NCBI GenBank assembly: GCA_030019395.1
Contig: JASEES010000047.1
Location: forward strand, 62,001 to 126,000
Reading direction: 5' to 3'
Source: Methanolinea sp.
Lineage (GTDB): Archaea; Halobacteriota; Methanomicrobia; Methanomicrobiales; Methanospirillaceae
Length of the DNA stretch: 64,000 nucleotides
Part shown: positions 27,919 through 37,237 of the stretch, one piece after another
How the letters are laid out: every line of letters starts with the position of its first letter
Position numbering within the stretch: position 1 is the first letter of the stretch
The notes under the pieces: generated by a model
Told to the model about the DNA's origin: nothing
Databases searched by the model: none
What the model saw: the letters and a program-made list of their open reading frames with translations, nothing else
Made by a program: the position numbers and the translations under genes

Positions 27919-28761
27919 TCAGGTCACGACTGCCTTTCCAAATCTCCAGAGCGCGATTCCGAACATGGCGGCTGCAAAGGCGACGAGCACTCCGAGGGAG
28001 AGCACCATGTCCTGCACCGTTACCGCGTAGTGGACACCGATGACCTGGAAGTCCGGCCCGATGGTGAAATACCGTACCCCGTTGATCAGGTGCGTCAGGG
28101 GGTTTGCAGCCGAGAGGGCATTGAGGGCCGGGGGAAAAGCCGCTGCAGGGTAGAGTGCATTGCTCACGAAGAAGAGCGGGAGGGAGAGGAGTGTCATGAT
28201 TCCCTGGAGCCCCTCGGGGCTCTCCAGGGACGCGGCGATTGCAGAGGAGAGGAAGACGAACCCAAGCGAGAATATCCCGACGAAGAGGAACATGCCCAGC
28301 AGGGAGGCGAGGATCCGGACCGCCGTGTAACCGGAGAAGAACTCCACGCCGATGAGGATGCCAAAGACCGTTATGATAGAGACCTGGATGAACGACTTGG
28401 TCATTCCTGAGAGACCGATCCCCACTATGACGTGTTCCCGGGGAAGGGGGCTTGCCATCACCTCACGCATCAGGCCCCAGTTCTTGTCAAAGAGGATCAC
28501 GATACCCGCAAAGAGGCTCGTAAAAAGCGTCGTCAAAGCGATGACCCCTGCTGCCATGAATGTCAGGTACCTGACCTCCCGGATACCGGGGAGGGGGGCC
28601 ATCCCGGACGAGAGCCTGGCAAAGTTTGCCGACATCGCGATGCCAAAAAAGGCAAGCCAGAGTGCCGGCTGGACAAGCGAGGAGAAGAGGAGGGTCTTGA
28701 ACCGGAAGAACCGGAGCATGTCGCGCCAGTATATCGTGAGAAAGCCTGTCCACTGCCTCAT
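27919..28761 (-). CDS. ABC-2 type transporter permease
   Basis: A 280-residue membrane protein with six hydrophobic segments and the ABC-2 signature region (VSNALYPAAAFPPALNALSAANPLTHLINGVRY in outline: conserved Pro, Asn-Pro-Leu and Arg-Tyr). It pairs with the DrrA-like ATPase whose stop overlaps its start by 4 bp. The system probably exports a drug, lipid or sugar-lipid. Confidence 0.9.
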   Translation of the reverse strand: MRQWTGFLTIYWRDMLRFFRFKTLLFSSLVQPALWLAFFGIAMSANFARLSSGMAPLPGIREVRYLTFMAAGVIALTTLFTSLFAGIVILFDKNWGLMREVMASPLPREHVIVGIGLSGMTKSFIQVSIITVFGILIGVEFFSGYTAVRILASLLGMFLFVGIFSLGFVFLSSAIAASLESPEGLQGIMTLLSLPLFFVSNALYPAAAFPPALNALSAANPLTHLINGVRYFTIGPDFQVIGVHYAVTVQDMVLSLGVLVAFAAAMFGIALWRFGKAVVT

Positions 28762-29753
28762 TTTGACCTCCCCCCTGCTGTGCCTGCGTGCTGGGTCTCC
28801 TGTCCCCGTCCCTCGTCGCGGAGTTCCCGCCCGGTATAGTGGACGAAGACATCGTCAAGCGATGGTTTCTTGAGATTCACGGCATTGACCCTGATGCCTT
28901 CCGAATTGAGCCTCTCGATCAGGACGGGCAAAAGGAACGTCCCGTCTTTCCTGACCGTTGCAAGGAGTCCGTGGGACTTCTCCCCAAGGTCCCCGACATC
29001 CGGCACGCCGAGGAGCACATCGCGGGCCCGGGTGTTATCGCTTGTTTCCAAGTAAATGACATCCTCACCGAGCCTGTTCTTGAGTTCCCACCCCGTGCCG
29101 GTCGTAACGATCGTGCCATGGTCCATGATACTGATACGGTCGCTCAAGCTGTCGGCCTCGTCCATGTAGTGGGTTGTTAAGAATATCGTCGTCCCCTCGC
29201 CGTTGACAGCCCTGATATAGTCCCACATCCTCCGCCGGGTCTGCGGGTCGAGGCCGATTGTCGGCTCGTCCAGGAAAAGGATGCGGGGACGGGTCATGAG
29301 CCCCCGGGCTATCTCCAGGCGGCGCTTCATCCCGCCCGAAAGGTGCCGGGTGAGGGTGTCGGCTTTTCCCTCGAGTTCAACGAGCGCGAGAAGTTCCTCT
29401 ATCCGTGCCTTCCGTTCCGCCCCCGGCATCTGGTAGAGCCTGCCGTGAAACTCGAGGATCTCCCTGCAGGTCATGTCGCGGTCGAGCGTGACCTCCTGGA
29501 AGACTATCCCGATTGACCTGCGGACGTGCGCCGGATCGCGGGCGAGGTCGTATCCCGCGATCGTGACGGTGCCCTTCTGGAGCGGGAGAAGGGTGATCAG
29601 CACGTTGATGACAGTACTCTTCCCCGCACCGTTCGGGCCGAGGAGCGAGAAGATCTCTCCCTCCCGGACCGAGAACGAGACTCCCCTGACGGCCTCTGTC
29701 TCACCGTAGGAATGGAAGAGCGAGGAGACTTCGATGATGGGAGGGCTTTCCAT
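28758..29753 (-). CDS. ABC transporter ATPase (DrrA/CcmA-like)
   Basis: A 331-residue ATPase: Walker A GPNGAGKST (39-47), signature LSGGMKRRLEIARG, Walker B RILFLDEP, and the long C-terminal domain ending KKPSLDDVFVHYTGREL typical of daunorubicin-resistance (DrrA) type ATPases. It powers the adjacent ABC-2 permease. Downstream of the iron-sulfur flavoprotein, 25 bp away on the same strand, it may form a three-gene operon. Confidence 0.94.
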   Translation of the reverse strand: MESPPIIEVSSLFHSYGETEAVRGVSFSVREGEIFSLLGPNGAGKSTVINVLITLLPLQKGTVTIAGYDLARDPAHVRRSIGIVFQEVTLDRDMTCREILEFHGRLYQMPGAERKARIEELLALVELEGKADTLTRHLSGGMKRRLEIARGLMTRPRILFLDEPTIGLDPQTRRRMWDYIRAVNGEGTTIFLTTHYMDEADSLSDRISIMDHGTIVTTGTGWELKNRLGEDVIYLETSDNTRARDVLLGVPDVGDLGEKSHGLLATVRKDGTFLLPVLIERLNSEGIRVNAVNLKKPSLDDVFVHYTGRELRDEGRGQETQHAGTAGGRSK

Positions 29754-29778
29754 GGTGTCGCGGAACTCTCCGGTAGTT

Positions 29779-30345
29779 TCATCCCGAGATCTTTGTAATC
29801 AGGCGTGCCACGTTCTCGGCAAAGACACGCACGGTGGTCATCCCCTCCACGTCTTTCCAGCACTCGCCGGGGTCCCTGCCAAAGACGATGTTCCAGTACG
29901 TGGAACCGGGCACGATCATGTTGTTGATCAAGAAGAACATGAGCATCTCCTGGATGGTCGCAGTATGGCCCCCTCTCCTGGCGACCGTGATCGGTCCCCC
30001 GACTTTCCAGGAGAGGAAACGGTCGGTCGAGCGTGATACCATACCTATCCTCTGGAGGGCTGCCATGACGTCTCCCCTGGCAGTCCCGAAGTAGACAGGG
30101 GATGCCACGATAAATCCTTCGGCTCCCCGGATGGCGTCGATGATATCGGCGAGGCCATCCTCAAGAACGCAGTTGCCTTCTGTTGCGCACCGGTTGCACG
30201 CCGTGCAGGACTCGATCTTCTTCCCTGCAAGCGAGAATACCTCTGTCTCAAGCCCTTTCTCCTGGATAACCCGGGCACATTCCTCGACGATCTGGGATGT
30301 GTTTCCCCCCGGTCGCGGGCTCCCGCAGAGCAGTATGACTTTCAT
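29779..30345 (-). CDS. Iron-sulfur flavoprotein (Isf family)
   Basis: A 188-residue flavodoxin-fold protein beginning MKVILLCGSPRPGGNT (FMN loop). It carries the compact Isf cluster motif with Cys47, Cys50, Cys53 and Cys59 (CX2CX2CX5C), for one 4Fe-4S cluster beside FMN. Isf of methanogens takes electrons from ferredoxin and reduces oxygen or hydrogen peroxide. It is upstream of the ABC genes in the same direction. Compare the related protein at 799-1401, which lacks the compact motif. Confidence 0.9.
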   Translation of the reverse strand: MKVILLCGSPRPGGNTSQIVEECARVIQEKGLETEVFSLAGKKIESCTACNRCATEGNCVLEDGLADIIDAIRGAEGFIVASPVYFGTARGDVMAALQRIGMVSRSTDRFLSWKVGGPITVARRGGHTATIQEMLMFFLINNMIVPGSTYWNIVFGRDPGECWKDVEGMTTVRVFAENVARLITKISG

Positions 30346-30607
30346 ATCTATCTCTCCGGGAAAGTGTGCGTGCGCTTTTTATTTAGGTATGGGGGTCACC
30401 GGGTGCCCCGCGAACACAAAAAAGAGATCGCTTTTGTCCTGTTCCCCTGCAGGCAATATACCATTATAACCTTATCCCGCCAATTCTCTGGAAAAACCCG
30501 TGGCAGGGGGGCGGTTTACCCCCTCCGAAAAAAAGGGCGGAGGAGAGATGGCGGAAACCATCTCTCCATCGTGCGGAAGAGCGCCACGGTGTGTGACGGA
30601 GAGGCTG

Positions 30608-32116
30608 ATGGAGAACAGTGACCTTGCATTCGAAGAATCGCGGCAGGAGAAGGTAAAAGAGCTGAGGGCAAGGGGGATCGAACCCTACCCCTATGTTTTT
30701 CCGGGGAGGGAGACGATTGCCGCGGTCCGGGAACGGTCAGCAGGTGCAGGACATGAGAAGGGAACGGAACTCTTCCGGGTCGCCGGCAGGCTTTATACGG
30801 TCAGGAACCACGGCAAGACAATCTTTTCCGATCTCCAGGACGAGAGCGGGAGGATCCAGCTGTACATCCGGAAGAATGATCTCGGGGAGGAGAAGTTCAC
30901 CCTCTTCGAGACGTGCTTTGAGAGGGGGGACATCGTCGGGGTGCAGGGATATGCGTTCCGGACGAAGGTTGGAGAACTCACGCTCTGGGTCGAGGATATC
31001 ACCATCCTTTCCAAGGCACTCTGCTCTCTTCCCGAGAAGTTCCATGGCCTGCGTGACGTCGAGAAGAGGTACCGGCAGAGGTATGTCGACCTCATCGTGA
31101 ACCCGGACGTGCGCGAGACCTTCCGGACCAGGAGCAGGATCGTTGCAGCTCTCCGGAAATTCCTCGGTGACCGCGGGTTCCTCGAGTTCGAAACCCCCAT
31201 CCTCCAGCCCGTGTACGGCGGTGCAAATGCCCGGCCCTTCACGACGTTCCACCATTACCTCCAGCAGACGCTTTTCCTCCGGATTGCCCCGGAACTGTAC
31301 TTAAAGAGGCTCGTTGTCGGGGGATTCGAGAAGGTCTACGAGATCTCGCGGAACTTCCGGAACGAGGACATCGATACCCAGCACAACCCCGAATTTACCA
31401 TGGTGGAGATCTACGAGGCGTACCGTGACTACACCGACATGATGGCACTCTGCGAGGGGATCATCTCGACGATTACGCAGGAAATCCATGGAAAGACGCT
31501 CGTTGCCTTCGGGGAGACCAGCCTCGATTTTACCCCGCCGTTCCGGAGGATGACGATGGACGGGGCAGTTCGGGAGCTTGCCGGGATCGACATATGGAGC
31601 CACACCCTCGATGAGCTCCAGGCGATCGCACGGGACCGGGGTATCGAGGAGTGGGAAAACGCGAAAAACCACCGGGAGATGCTCGTCGTCCTCTTCGAGG
31701 GACTCGTCGAGGAACAGCTCATCCAGCCGACGTTCATCCACGATTTTCCCGTCGAGAACTCGCCCCTCGCAAAGCGGCACAGGTCGCGGGAGGGCTTCAC
31801 CGAGAGGTTCGAGCTCTTCGTTGCGGGCATGGAACTTGCAAACGGCTTTTCAGAACTGAACGACCCGGTCGACCAGCTCGGCCGGTTCCAGCGCCAGGAG
31901 GAGAAGAGGAAAGCCGGGGACCTCGAGGCCCAGATGCTGGACTATGACTTCATCAACGCACTGGGCTACGGGATGCCCCCGACAGGGGGTGTCGGGATCG
32001 GGATCGACCGCCTGGTGATGCTGCTCTCCAACCGACCCTCGATAAAGGAGGTCATTCTCTTTCCCCAGATGAAACCGGAACCCGGGGCCGGGAAAAAGGA
32101 CGAAACCGATGCCTGA
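30608..32116 (+). CDS. lysS: Class II lysyl-tRNA synthetase
   Basis: A 502-residue class II LysRS: N-terminal OB-fold anticodon domain (RVAGRLYTVRNHGKTIFSDL) followed by class II motifs 1 (FLEFETPIL), 2 (FRNEDIDTQHNPEFTMVE) and 3 (GVGIGIDRLVM). Many archaea use a class I LysRS; Methanomicrobiales members have class II. A GGAGAGG ribosome site lies 8 nt before ATG 30608; longer in-frame starts have no homology. A T-run (32139-32144) follows the gene. Confidence 0.95.
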   Translation: MENSDLAFEESRQEKVKELRARGIEPYPYVFPGRETIAAVRERSAGAGHEKGTELFRVAGRLYTVRNHGKTIFSDLQDESGRIQLYIRKNDLGEEKFTLFETCFERGDIVGVQGYAFRTKVGELTLWVEDITILSKALCSLPEKFHGLRDVEKRYRQRYVDLIVNPDVRETFRTRSRIVAALRKFLGDRGFLEFETPILQPVYGGANARPFTTFHHYLQQTLFLRIAPELYLKRLVVGGFEKVYEISRNFRNEDIDTQHNPEFTMVEIYEAYRDYTDMMALCEGIISTITQEIHGKTLVAFGETSLDFTPPFRRMTMDGAVRELAGIDIWSHTLDELQAIARDRGIEEWENAKNHREMLVVLFEGLVEEQLIQPTFIHDFPVENSPLAKRHRSREGFTERFELFVAGMELANGFSELNDPVDQLGRFQRQEEKRKAGDLEAQMLDYDFINALGYGMPPTGGVGIGIDRLVMLLSNRPSIKEVILFPQMKPEPGAGKKDETDA

Positions 32117-32434
32117 AACGGTTGGCCGATACCCCATCTTTTTTCTTCCACTTTCTTTGTCGTTTCAGGTGGTAAACAGCACGAGGGTTCTTTACCCACT
32201 CGCAATTCCGGATTGGTTGATCCAAATAAGAAATATCTGGTTTTTAGTTGATTGTTGAAAAAGCCGCCGGGGCAGTTCTCACGTGAGAGTACGGGGATGT
32301 TCATTCCCCCTTGCAGTTCTTCTACCCACCAAAAGAACAAAGAGCCCTCCTGGTATAGTTCCACGATGTCCCCGGGTGGTTATTTCACCGGGCCGATGAA
32401 AAAGGGAAAAAAGGGGGTCTCTCTTCGGGATGAC
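32117..32434. other. Intergenic gap after lysS
   Basis: 318 bp between convergent lysS and the DUF350 gene. It holds a T6 run (32139-32144) suited to end lysS, an A/T-rich middle, and no ORF with a start, ribosome site or homology. A symmetric CTCACGTGAG lies near 32278. No gene is supported. Confidence 0.6.
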
Positions 32435-32935
32435 TCAAAGGAGAGCCGAGGTGACCCCGATGACCCCGGACTGGATGATGACAGCGGTGGCAACGATGAC
32501 TCCCGCCATCTCCAGGGCGACTGCCACGTTGCCCTTCCTGATCTCCTCGAACTCCGAGACACCCTTGGTCAGCCTGTCGAGGATCGAGAGTGCGAGGTAA
32601 ATGGCACCCACCGCAAGGACGATGCCGAGGATGAGCTGGAGTATCGCCACGCCGATTGCGACGATCCCGTCCATCGAGAAGAGACCGACAGAGAGGGCCT
32701 TTGAGACTCCGAGCGATATCCCTGATACCCCCGACTGGACGACGAGTGCAATGGCAAAGAAGACAGCCGCGACGATGATTCCAACCGCAGCGTTACCTTT
32801 TGCAAGTTCCTTCTCCTCCTCGATACCCTTCGTGATCCGTGAGAGCACGGAAAATCCGATGTAGAGCGCGATAACTGCCAGGATGATGGCAATTACCAGC
32901 TGAATAATACCGACGACAGCATTTGCAAGCAACAT
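32435..32935 (-). CDS. DUF350 membrane protein with two tandem halves
   Basis: A 166-residue protein with four transmembrane helices arranged as two similar halves: VLSRITKGIEEEKELAKGNAA in the first corresponds to ILDRLTKGVSEFEEIRKGNVA in the second, each between helices, each followed by the QSGV segment. This is the DUF350 repeat. The function is unknown; the family is often near glutathionylspermidine synthase-like genes in bacteria, none of which is here. A GGTGA ribosome site precedes ATG 32935 and AAATTTATCG about 55 bp upstream is the likely TATA box. Confidence 0.85.
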   Translation of the reverse strand: MLLANAVVGIIQLVIAIILAVIALYIGFSVLSRITKGIEEEKELAKGNAAVGIIVAAVFFAIALVVQSGVSGISLGVSKALSVGLFSMDGIVAIGVAILQLILGIVLAVGAIYLALSILDRLTKGVSEFEEIRKGNVAVALEMAGVIVATAVIIQSGVIGVTSALL

Positions 32936-33440
32936 GTGAATTCACCTTCCTGATGGTATTGCTTCTAGTTGTCTGCACAGGCTCACGATAAATTTTTTGG
33001 CGGAAAGGGAAAAGACCTTCGATTTCTCCTCTTTTTGGGGAACCATGACTCCAATCCGGGGACTTCTGCGCTCCGGGAAGGTGTCGCAGGTGAACCCTGA
33101 GTCACGGTGGTTAACCCGTGATATTTGAATCCCTGCCCTGAAAATTTCCTTGCGGGGTAAAGGACCGTGAAATGAACCGACACGACTCAGGTACAGGACC
33201 CTGATCGATGGATGCATGTTTTTTGTTTCTGTTATGGAAAAAGGAGAAAATTTCTGGCACATTCAGGGAAATATTTATAAGCATGGAGAAGAGAGGGTTT
33301 TTTATAAAGGAATCTGATCAGAAACCACCCCTTTCCCTGGCCTGGGATTCCCTGGGTTCTGGGTCGTGTTCCTCTCAAGGTGGCGGGAATGCACCTCCCC
33401 ACGGGGTCTGCCATGCCGGTCATGACTGGAGGCGAAATTC
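32936..33440. other. Intergenic gap with divergent promoters
   Basis: 505 bp between two divergent genes. Toward the minus strand lies the DUF350 promoter near 32990. Toward the plus strand the TATA box TTTATAA (33274-33280) predicts transcription start near 33304, leaving an unusually long leader of about 137 nt for an archaeal gene. The leader contains palindromic CTGATCAG and a C-rich/G-rich pairing region. No ORF here has homology. Confidence 0.6.
33274..33280 (+). promoter_or_regulatory. TATA box of the SBBP/PKD surface gene
   Basis: TTTATAA within ATATTTATAAGC is the best archaeal TATA box upstream of ATG 33441, 160 bp away. GGAGG 8-10 nt before the ATG is the ribosome site, which agrees with a leadered message. 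Confidence 0.55.
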
Positions 33441-36400
33441 ATGAGTTCGAGTCAAAGAAACACAGTGCTATTTGTTGCCGTCATTGTTCTCCTTGCACTG
33501 GCAGTATCACCGGCAACAGCCGGGACGTCCCTGTCAGTGGATGTATCCGGGCTGCCCCTCGTTTTCATCCAGAACGAAGGACAGGTGAGCGATGACGTGC
33601 TCTACCACGCGAATGCACCAGCACACAGCATCCTCTTCACGAAGGATGCAGTGGTATTCACCGTGGGAAGCGGGGGCATTTCCCCGGCATCAGTCGAAAT
33701 CGCGCTCGAGGGGCATTCCCCCGGCGTGGTGGTAACAGGTGAAGACAAGCTTGGAGGAAAAGCAAACTTCTTCATCGGGAACGATCCCTCAAAATGGGTC
33801 CGGGACGTCCCGACGTTTGGAAGGGTGCGGTACAGCAATATCCTCCCCGGAGTCGATATCGTCTATTCCGGAACGCAGGGAGTCCTCAAGCGCGATATCG
33901 TCCTTTCCCCGGGAGCCGATCCCTCGGCTCTCCTCTTCCGGTATTCAGGCCAGGATGACCTTGCCCTCGATGCCGACGGAAACCTCCTCGTGAAGTCGTC
34001 GGCAGGCACGATCAGGGAGGCAGCCCCGGTCTGTTACCAGGAGCGGAACGGAGAAAGGGTGCCGGTCTCCTGCAGGTACGTCCTCTCCGGCAACGGGCTC
34101 GTCGGTTTTGACACCGGTGCGTACGATCCTGCCCTCCCGCTCGTCATTGACCCCTACCTTGATTTTTCCACGTACCTCGGGGGGAGCATGGATGACCGGG
34201 GGTATGCCGTAGCCGTCGATTCCTTGGGAGGAACATATGTGACGGGGAGCACGCAGTCAATCGACTTCCCGTATCCGTCCTGGAAGGCACAGTACCAGGA
34301 AGATCCCGGTGGCGGGCTGGACGCGTTTGTCACAAAGTTCGAGCCTGATGGTCTTTCCATGAACTACTCGACGTACCTTGGGGGGTATTATGACGATATC
34401 GGGCACGGAATTGCCGTGAACGACTCGGGTTACGCGTTTGTCACGGGAGAGACGATCTCGCCTGATTTCCCCGTCCTCAAAGCCTTCCAGGAGAATATCA
34501 GTTACAGCGGGACCTGTTGTTCCTCTGCGGATGCGTTTATCACCGTCCTGACACCCGAGGGTTACGACCTCGAGTTCTCCTCGTACCTGGGCGGGAACAT
34601 GACCGATATCGGCCAGGCCATTGCGCTCACCAGTTCAGGGGTGGCGGTCATTGCCGGTTCCACGGCATCGGACAACTTCCCGACGACAACGGGAGCGTAT
34701 GATACAACATTGAACGGTACTTGGGACGCATTCGTTACAGGAATATCCTATGATGGATCAGCTTCATCCATCGCAAATTCGACATACCTCGGCGGTGGGA
34801 ACATCGACAGGGCCAATGGAATCGCATTGGGCGCAAACGGGGACATTTTCGTAACCGGGTTGACGAAATCTTCGGATTTCCCCACCCTAAACGCGTACCG
34901 TAGCTCGCTTTCCGGAGGCCAGGATGCCTTCGTGACACATTTTGATCCCACGGCAGGCTCCATTATATCTTCCACGTACCTGGGGGGCACTGACGAGGAA
35001 TCCGGGAATGGTATTGCCGTGGATAATACCGGGGCAATGTACGTGACGGGGTTCACACGGTCAATGGATTTCATCAAGATAACCTCCCCCCCACCGCACT
35101 ATCAGTTACAGCTGAAAGGTCTCCAGGACGCGTTCCTGACAAAACTGAACCCGGAAGGGCGCACGGTGAACTTTTCCACGTACCTGGGCGGACAGCTGGT
35201 CGAGGACGGCAGGGGGGTTGCTGTCGATAACATGGGATCAATATTCGTGACCGGCTACACGGATTCGCTCGATTTCCCGGTGAAGAATGCCGTCCAGTCA
35301 GCCCTTAATTCCTACACGTACGACGCATTTGTGACCCGGTTCTACCCGAACGGGACAGCGCTCATGTACTCGACGTACCTGGGTGGCCGGCTCGATGACA
35401 GGGCCATGGGAATAGCACTCTTAGACTCCAATGTAACGATCGTCGGATATACGGAGTCAGCAAACTTCCCGGTAAAGAATGCCGTCCAGCCGACACTTGC
35501 AGGGATTAGCGACGCATTCGTCGCCCGGATTGCCTCCGTTCCGCCGGTAGCAAACTTCACGGCGGAAGCCAACGGCGTGGAAAACTATACCCTCATCAGG
35601 GGCCTGCCCCCGCTGCTCGTCAACTTTACCGATCTCTCGACCGGTGAACCGACGGCCTGGTCATGGCTCTTTGGCGATGGCAACACGTCGACCCTCCAGC
35701 ACCCCAGCCATATCTACTATACCGGTAACTGGACGGTCAACCTGACGGTGAGCAACCTCGACGGGAGCAACTCGACCGGAAAATACGAATACATCCAGGT
35801 CGGAGACCCGCTCATCGTGAATTTCTCTGCAAACGTCTCGGGAGTGGAGTGCACATTCTGCCAGGGACAGGTTCCCTTCGACGTGAACTTCACGGACCTT
35901 ACGAACGATGCACCGGTCGCATGGAACTGGAGTTTCGGTGACGGGAACTTCAGCACGGACCAGTATACCAACTGGACGTACCATATCCCCGGGCTCTACG
36001 ATGTCAGACTGACCGCAACCAACGAGTATGGTTCCAACAGTACAACGAAGTGGGGGCTCGTGGAGGCAGGGGACGTTCCGACCGCCAATTTCACTGCCAA
36101 TGTCACGTTCGGTCTGGCACCCCTTGCCGTGCAGTTCACTGACCTCTCGACCGCCATTCCTGCAGTAACCTCCTGGAACTGGACGTTTGGTGACGGTTCG
36201 CCCAACGGAACTGCCAGTAACCCCGTCCACGTGTTCACGGCGATGGGGAACTACACGGTCAACCTCACGGTGAGGAACCTCTACGGCAACGACACGATGT
36301 CCCGGTTCGAGTACATCCGGGTCGGCGAGATCCCGGTAGCGGATTTCACGGCTGATCCCGTGATCGGCGTCGAGCCCCTCAATGTTACCTTCACCGACTT

Positions 36401-37223
36401 CTCTACGGGATACCCGGCCTGGTGGTTGTGGACATTTGGCGACGGTCAGACTGAGAACAGGACGAACAACCTCACGTTCAACCACACGTACCTCCACGCC
36501 GGTAACTACACAGTCTCCCTGACGGCCGGAAACGAGTTCGGAACGAACACGATGACCCGCAGCAGGTACATATCCGTCGCAGGAAATGCAACGACAGTGA
36601 ACCTGACGTTCGTCCCGTCCTCTGCGATCATTCCGACCAATTCCACGACGGCAATGAAACTCGTCCTCGAGTACGCGGAGAGGGGGCTTTCCGGGTACAA
36701 CATCACGATCTTCTTCACGAATGCCTCCGCGGCAGACATGGTGACGTTCCGTCCACCCTCGTGGCTGAACGAGAGTTTCGTTATTACCAGCACGGTCCCG
36801 GCGCCGTCGGTCTGGATAAAGGCGTCAGACATCGATGACGTCATCAGGCCCGGTGCAACGAACGTCGAGCTCGCGCTCTTCAACAGCACGGGAAAAACAC
36901 CGATGACAACCACCCTCGACGTCACCGTCTCGCAGATCGATACCGACACGGGGGACCCGGTCTATACGTGGGTCAACAAGGCACCCGTCCAGGTTGTTGT
37001 CCTCCTCCCCCTGCCAGGCTATACGAACCCGCCAACCGACCCGTTCCATGACGGGGTATACTGGGATGTCAACGGGAACGGAAGGATAGACTTCGATGAC
37101 GTGGTCCAGTACTTCCTCTACCTCGAGTGGATCCAGGAGAACGAGCCCGTGAGCCTGTTTGACTACAACAACAACGGTCGTATCGATTTCGACGACCTCT
37201 ACATCCTCTTTACGATGGTGTAA
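33441..37223 (+). CDS. Large secreted protein: SBBP propeller, PKD, cohesin-like and dockerin-like modules
   Basis: A 1260-residue secreted protein. Residues 1-27 are a Sec signal. About 38-230 is the globular domain that usually precedes SBBP repeats. Residues 235-695 contain seven STYLGG repeats, enough for one seven-bladed beta-propeller. Four PKD domains follow (about 697-1047; each with the WxFGDG-type core). Residues about 1050-1185 resemble the cohesin-like domain of the next gene (GLSGY, PSW, ASD, PGAT, DxDxGDP). The end (1209-1260) has two calcium-loop repeats, DVNGNGRIDFDD and DYNNNGRIDFDD, the dockerin pattern. No C-terminal membrane anchor is seen, so attachment may be through the dockerin. 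It is rich in Asn-X-Ser/Thr, so glycosylation is likely. Confidence 0.9.
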   Translation: MSSSQRNTVLFVAVIVLLALAVSPATAGTSLSVDVSGLPLVFIQNEGQVSDDVLYHANAPAHSILFTKDAVVFTVGSGGISPASVEIALEGHSPGVVVTGEDKLGGKANFFIGNDPSKWVRDVPTFGRVRYSNILPGVDIVYSGTQGVLKRDIVLSPGADPSALLFRYSGQDDLALDADGNLLVKSSAGTIREAAPVCYQERNGERVPVSCRYVLSGNGLVGFDTGAYDPALPLVIDPYLDFSTYLGGSMDDRGYAVAVDSLGGTYVTGSTQSIDFPYPSWKAQYQEDPGGGLDAFVTKFEPDGLSMNYSTYLGGYYDDIGHGIAVNDSGYAFVTGETISPDFPVLKAFQENISYSGTCCSSADAFITVLTPEGYDLEFSSYLGGNMTDIGQAIALTSSGVAVIAGSTASDNFPTTTGAYDTTLNGTWDAFVTGISYDGSASSIANSTYLGGGNIDRANGIALGANGDIFVTGLTKSSDFPTLNAYRSSLSGGQDAFVTHFDPTAGSIISSTYLGGTDEESGNGIAVDNTGAMYVTGFTRSMDFIKITSPPPHYQLQLKGLQDAFLTKLNPEGRTVNFSTYLGGQLVEDGRGVAVDNMGSIFVTGYTDSLDFPVKNAVQSALNSYTYDAFVTRFYPNGTALMYSTYLGGRLDDRAMGIALLDSNVTIVGYTESANFPVKNAVQPTLAGISDAFVARIASVPPVANFTAEANGVENYTLIRGLPPLLVNFTDLSTGEPTAWSWLFGDGNTSTLQHPSHIYYTGNWTVNLTVSNLDGSNSTGKYEYIQVGDPLIVNFSANVSGVECTFCQGQVPFDVNFTDLTNDAPVAWNWSFGDGNFSTDQYTNWTYHIPGLYDVRLTATNEYGSNSTTKWGLVEAGDVPTANFTANVTFGLAPLAVQFTDLSTAIPAVTSWNWTFGDGSPNGTASNPVHVFTAMGNYTVNLTVRNLYGNDTMSRFEYIRVGEIPVADFTADPVIGVEPLNVTFTDFSTGYPAWWLWTFGDGQTENRTNNLTFNHTYLHAGNYTVSLTAGNEFGTNTMTRSRYISVAGNATTVNLTFVPSSAIIPTNSTTAMKLVLEYAERGLSGYNITIFFTNASAADMVTFRPPSWLNESFVITSTVPAPSVWIKASDIDDVIRPGATNVELALFNSTGKTPMTTTLDVTVSQIDTDTGDPVYTWVNKAPVQVVVLLPLPGYTNPPTDPFHDGVYWDVNGNGRIDFDDVVQYFLYLEWIQENEPVSLFDYNNNGRIDFDDLYILFTMV

Positions 37224-37237
37224 GGAGGGGGATTCAC

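Noticed and set aside
32278-32287. CTCACGTGAG palindrome as a regulatory operator
   Set aside because: A 10-bp palindrome in a gap after two convergent genes has no promoter nearby and could be chance.
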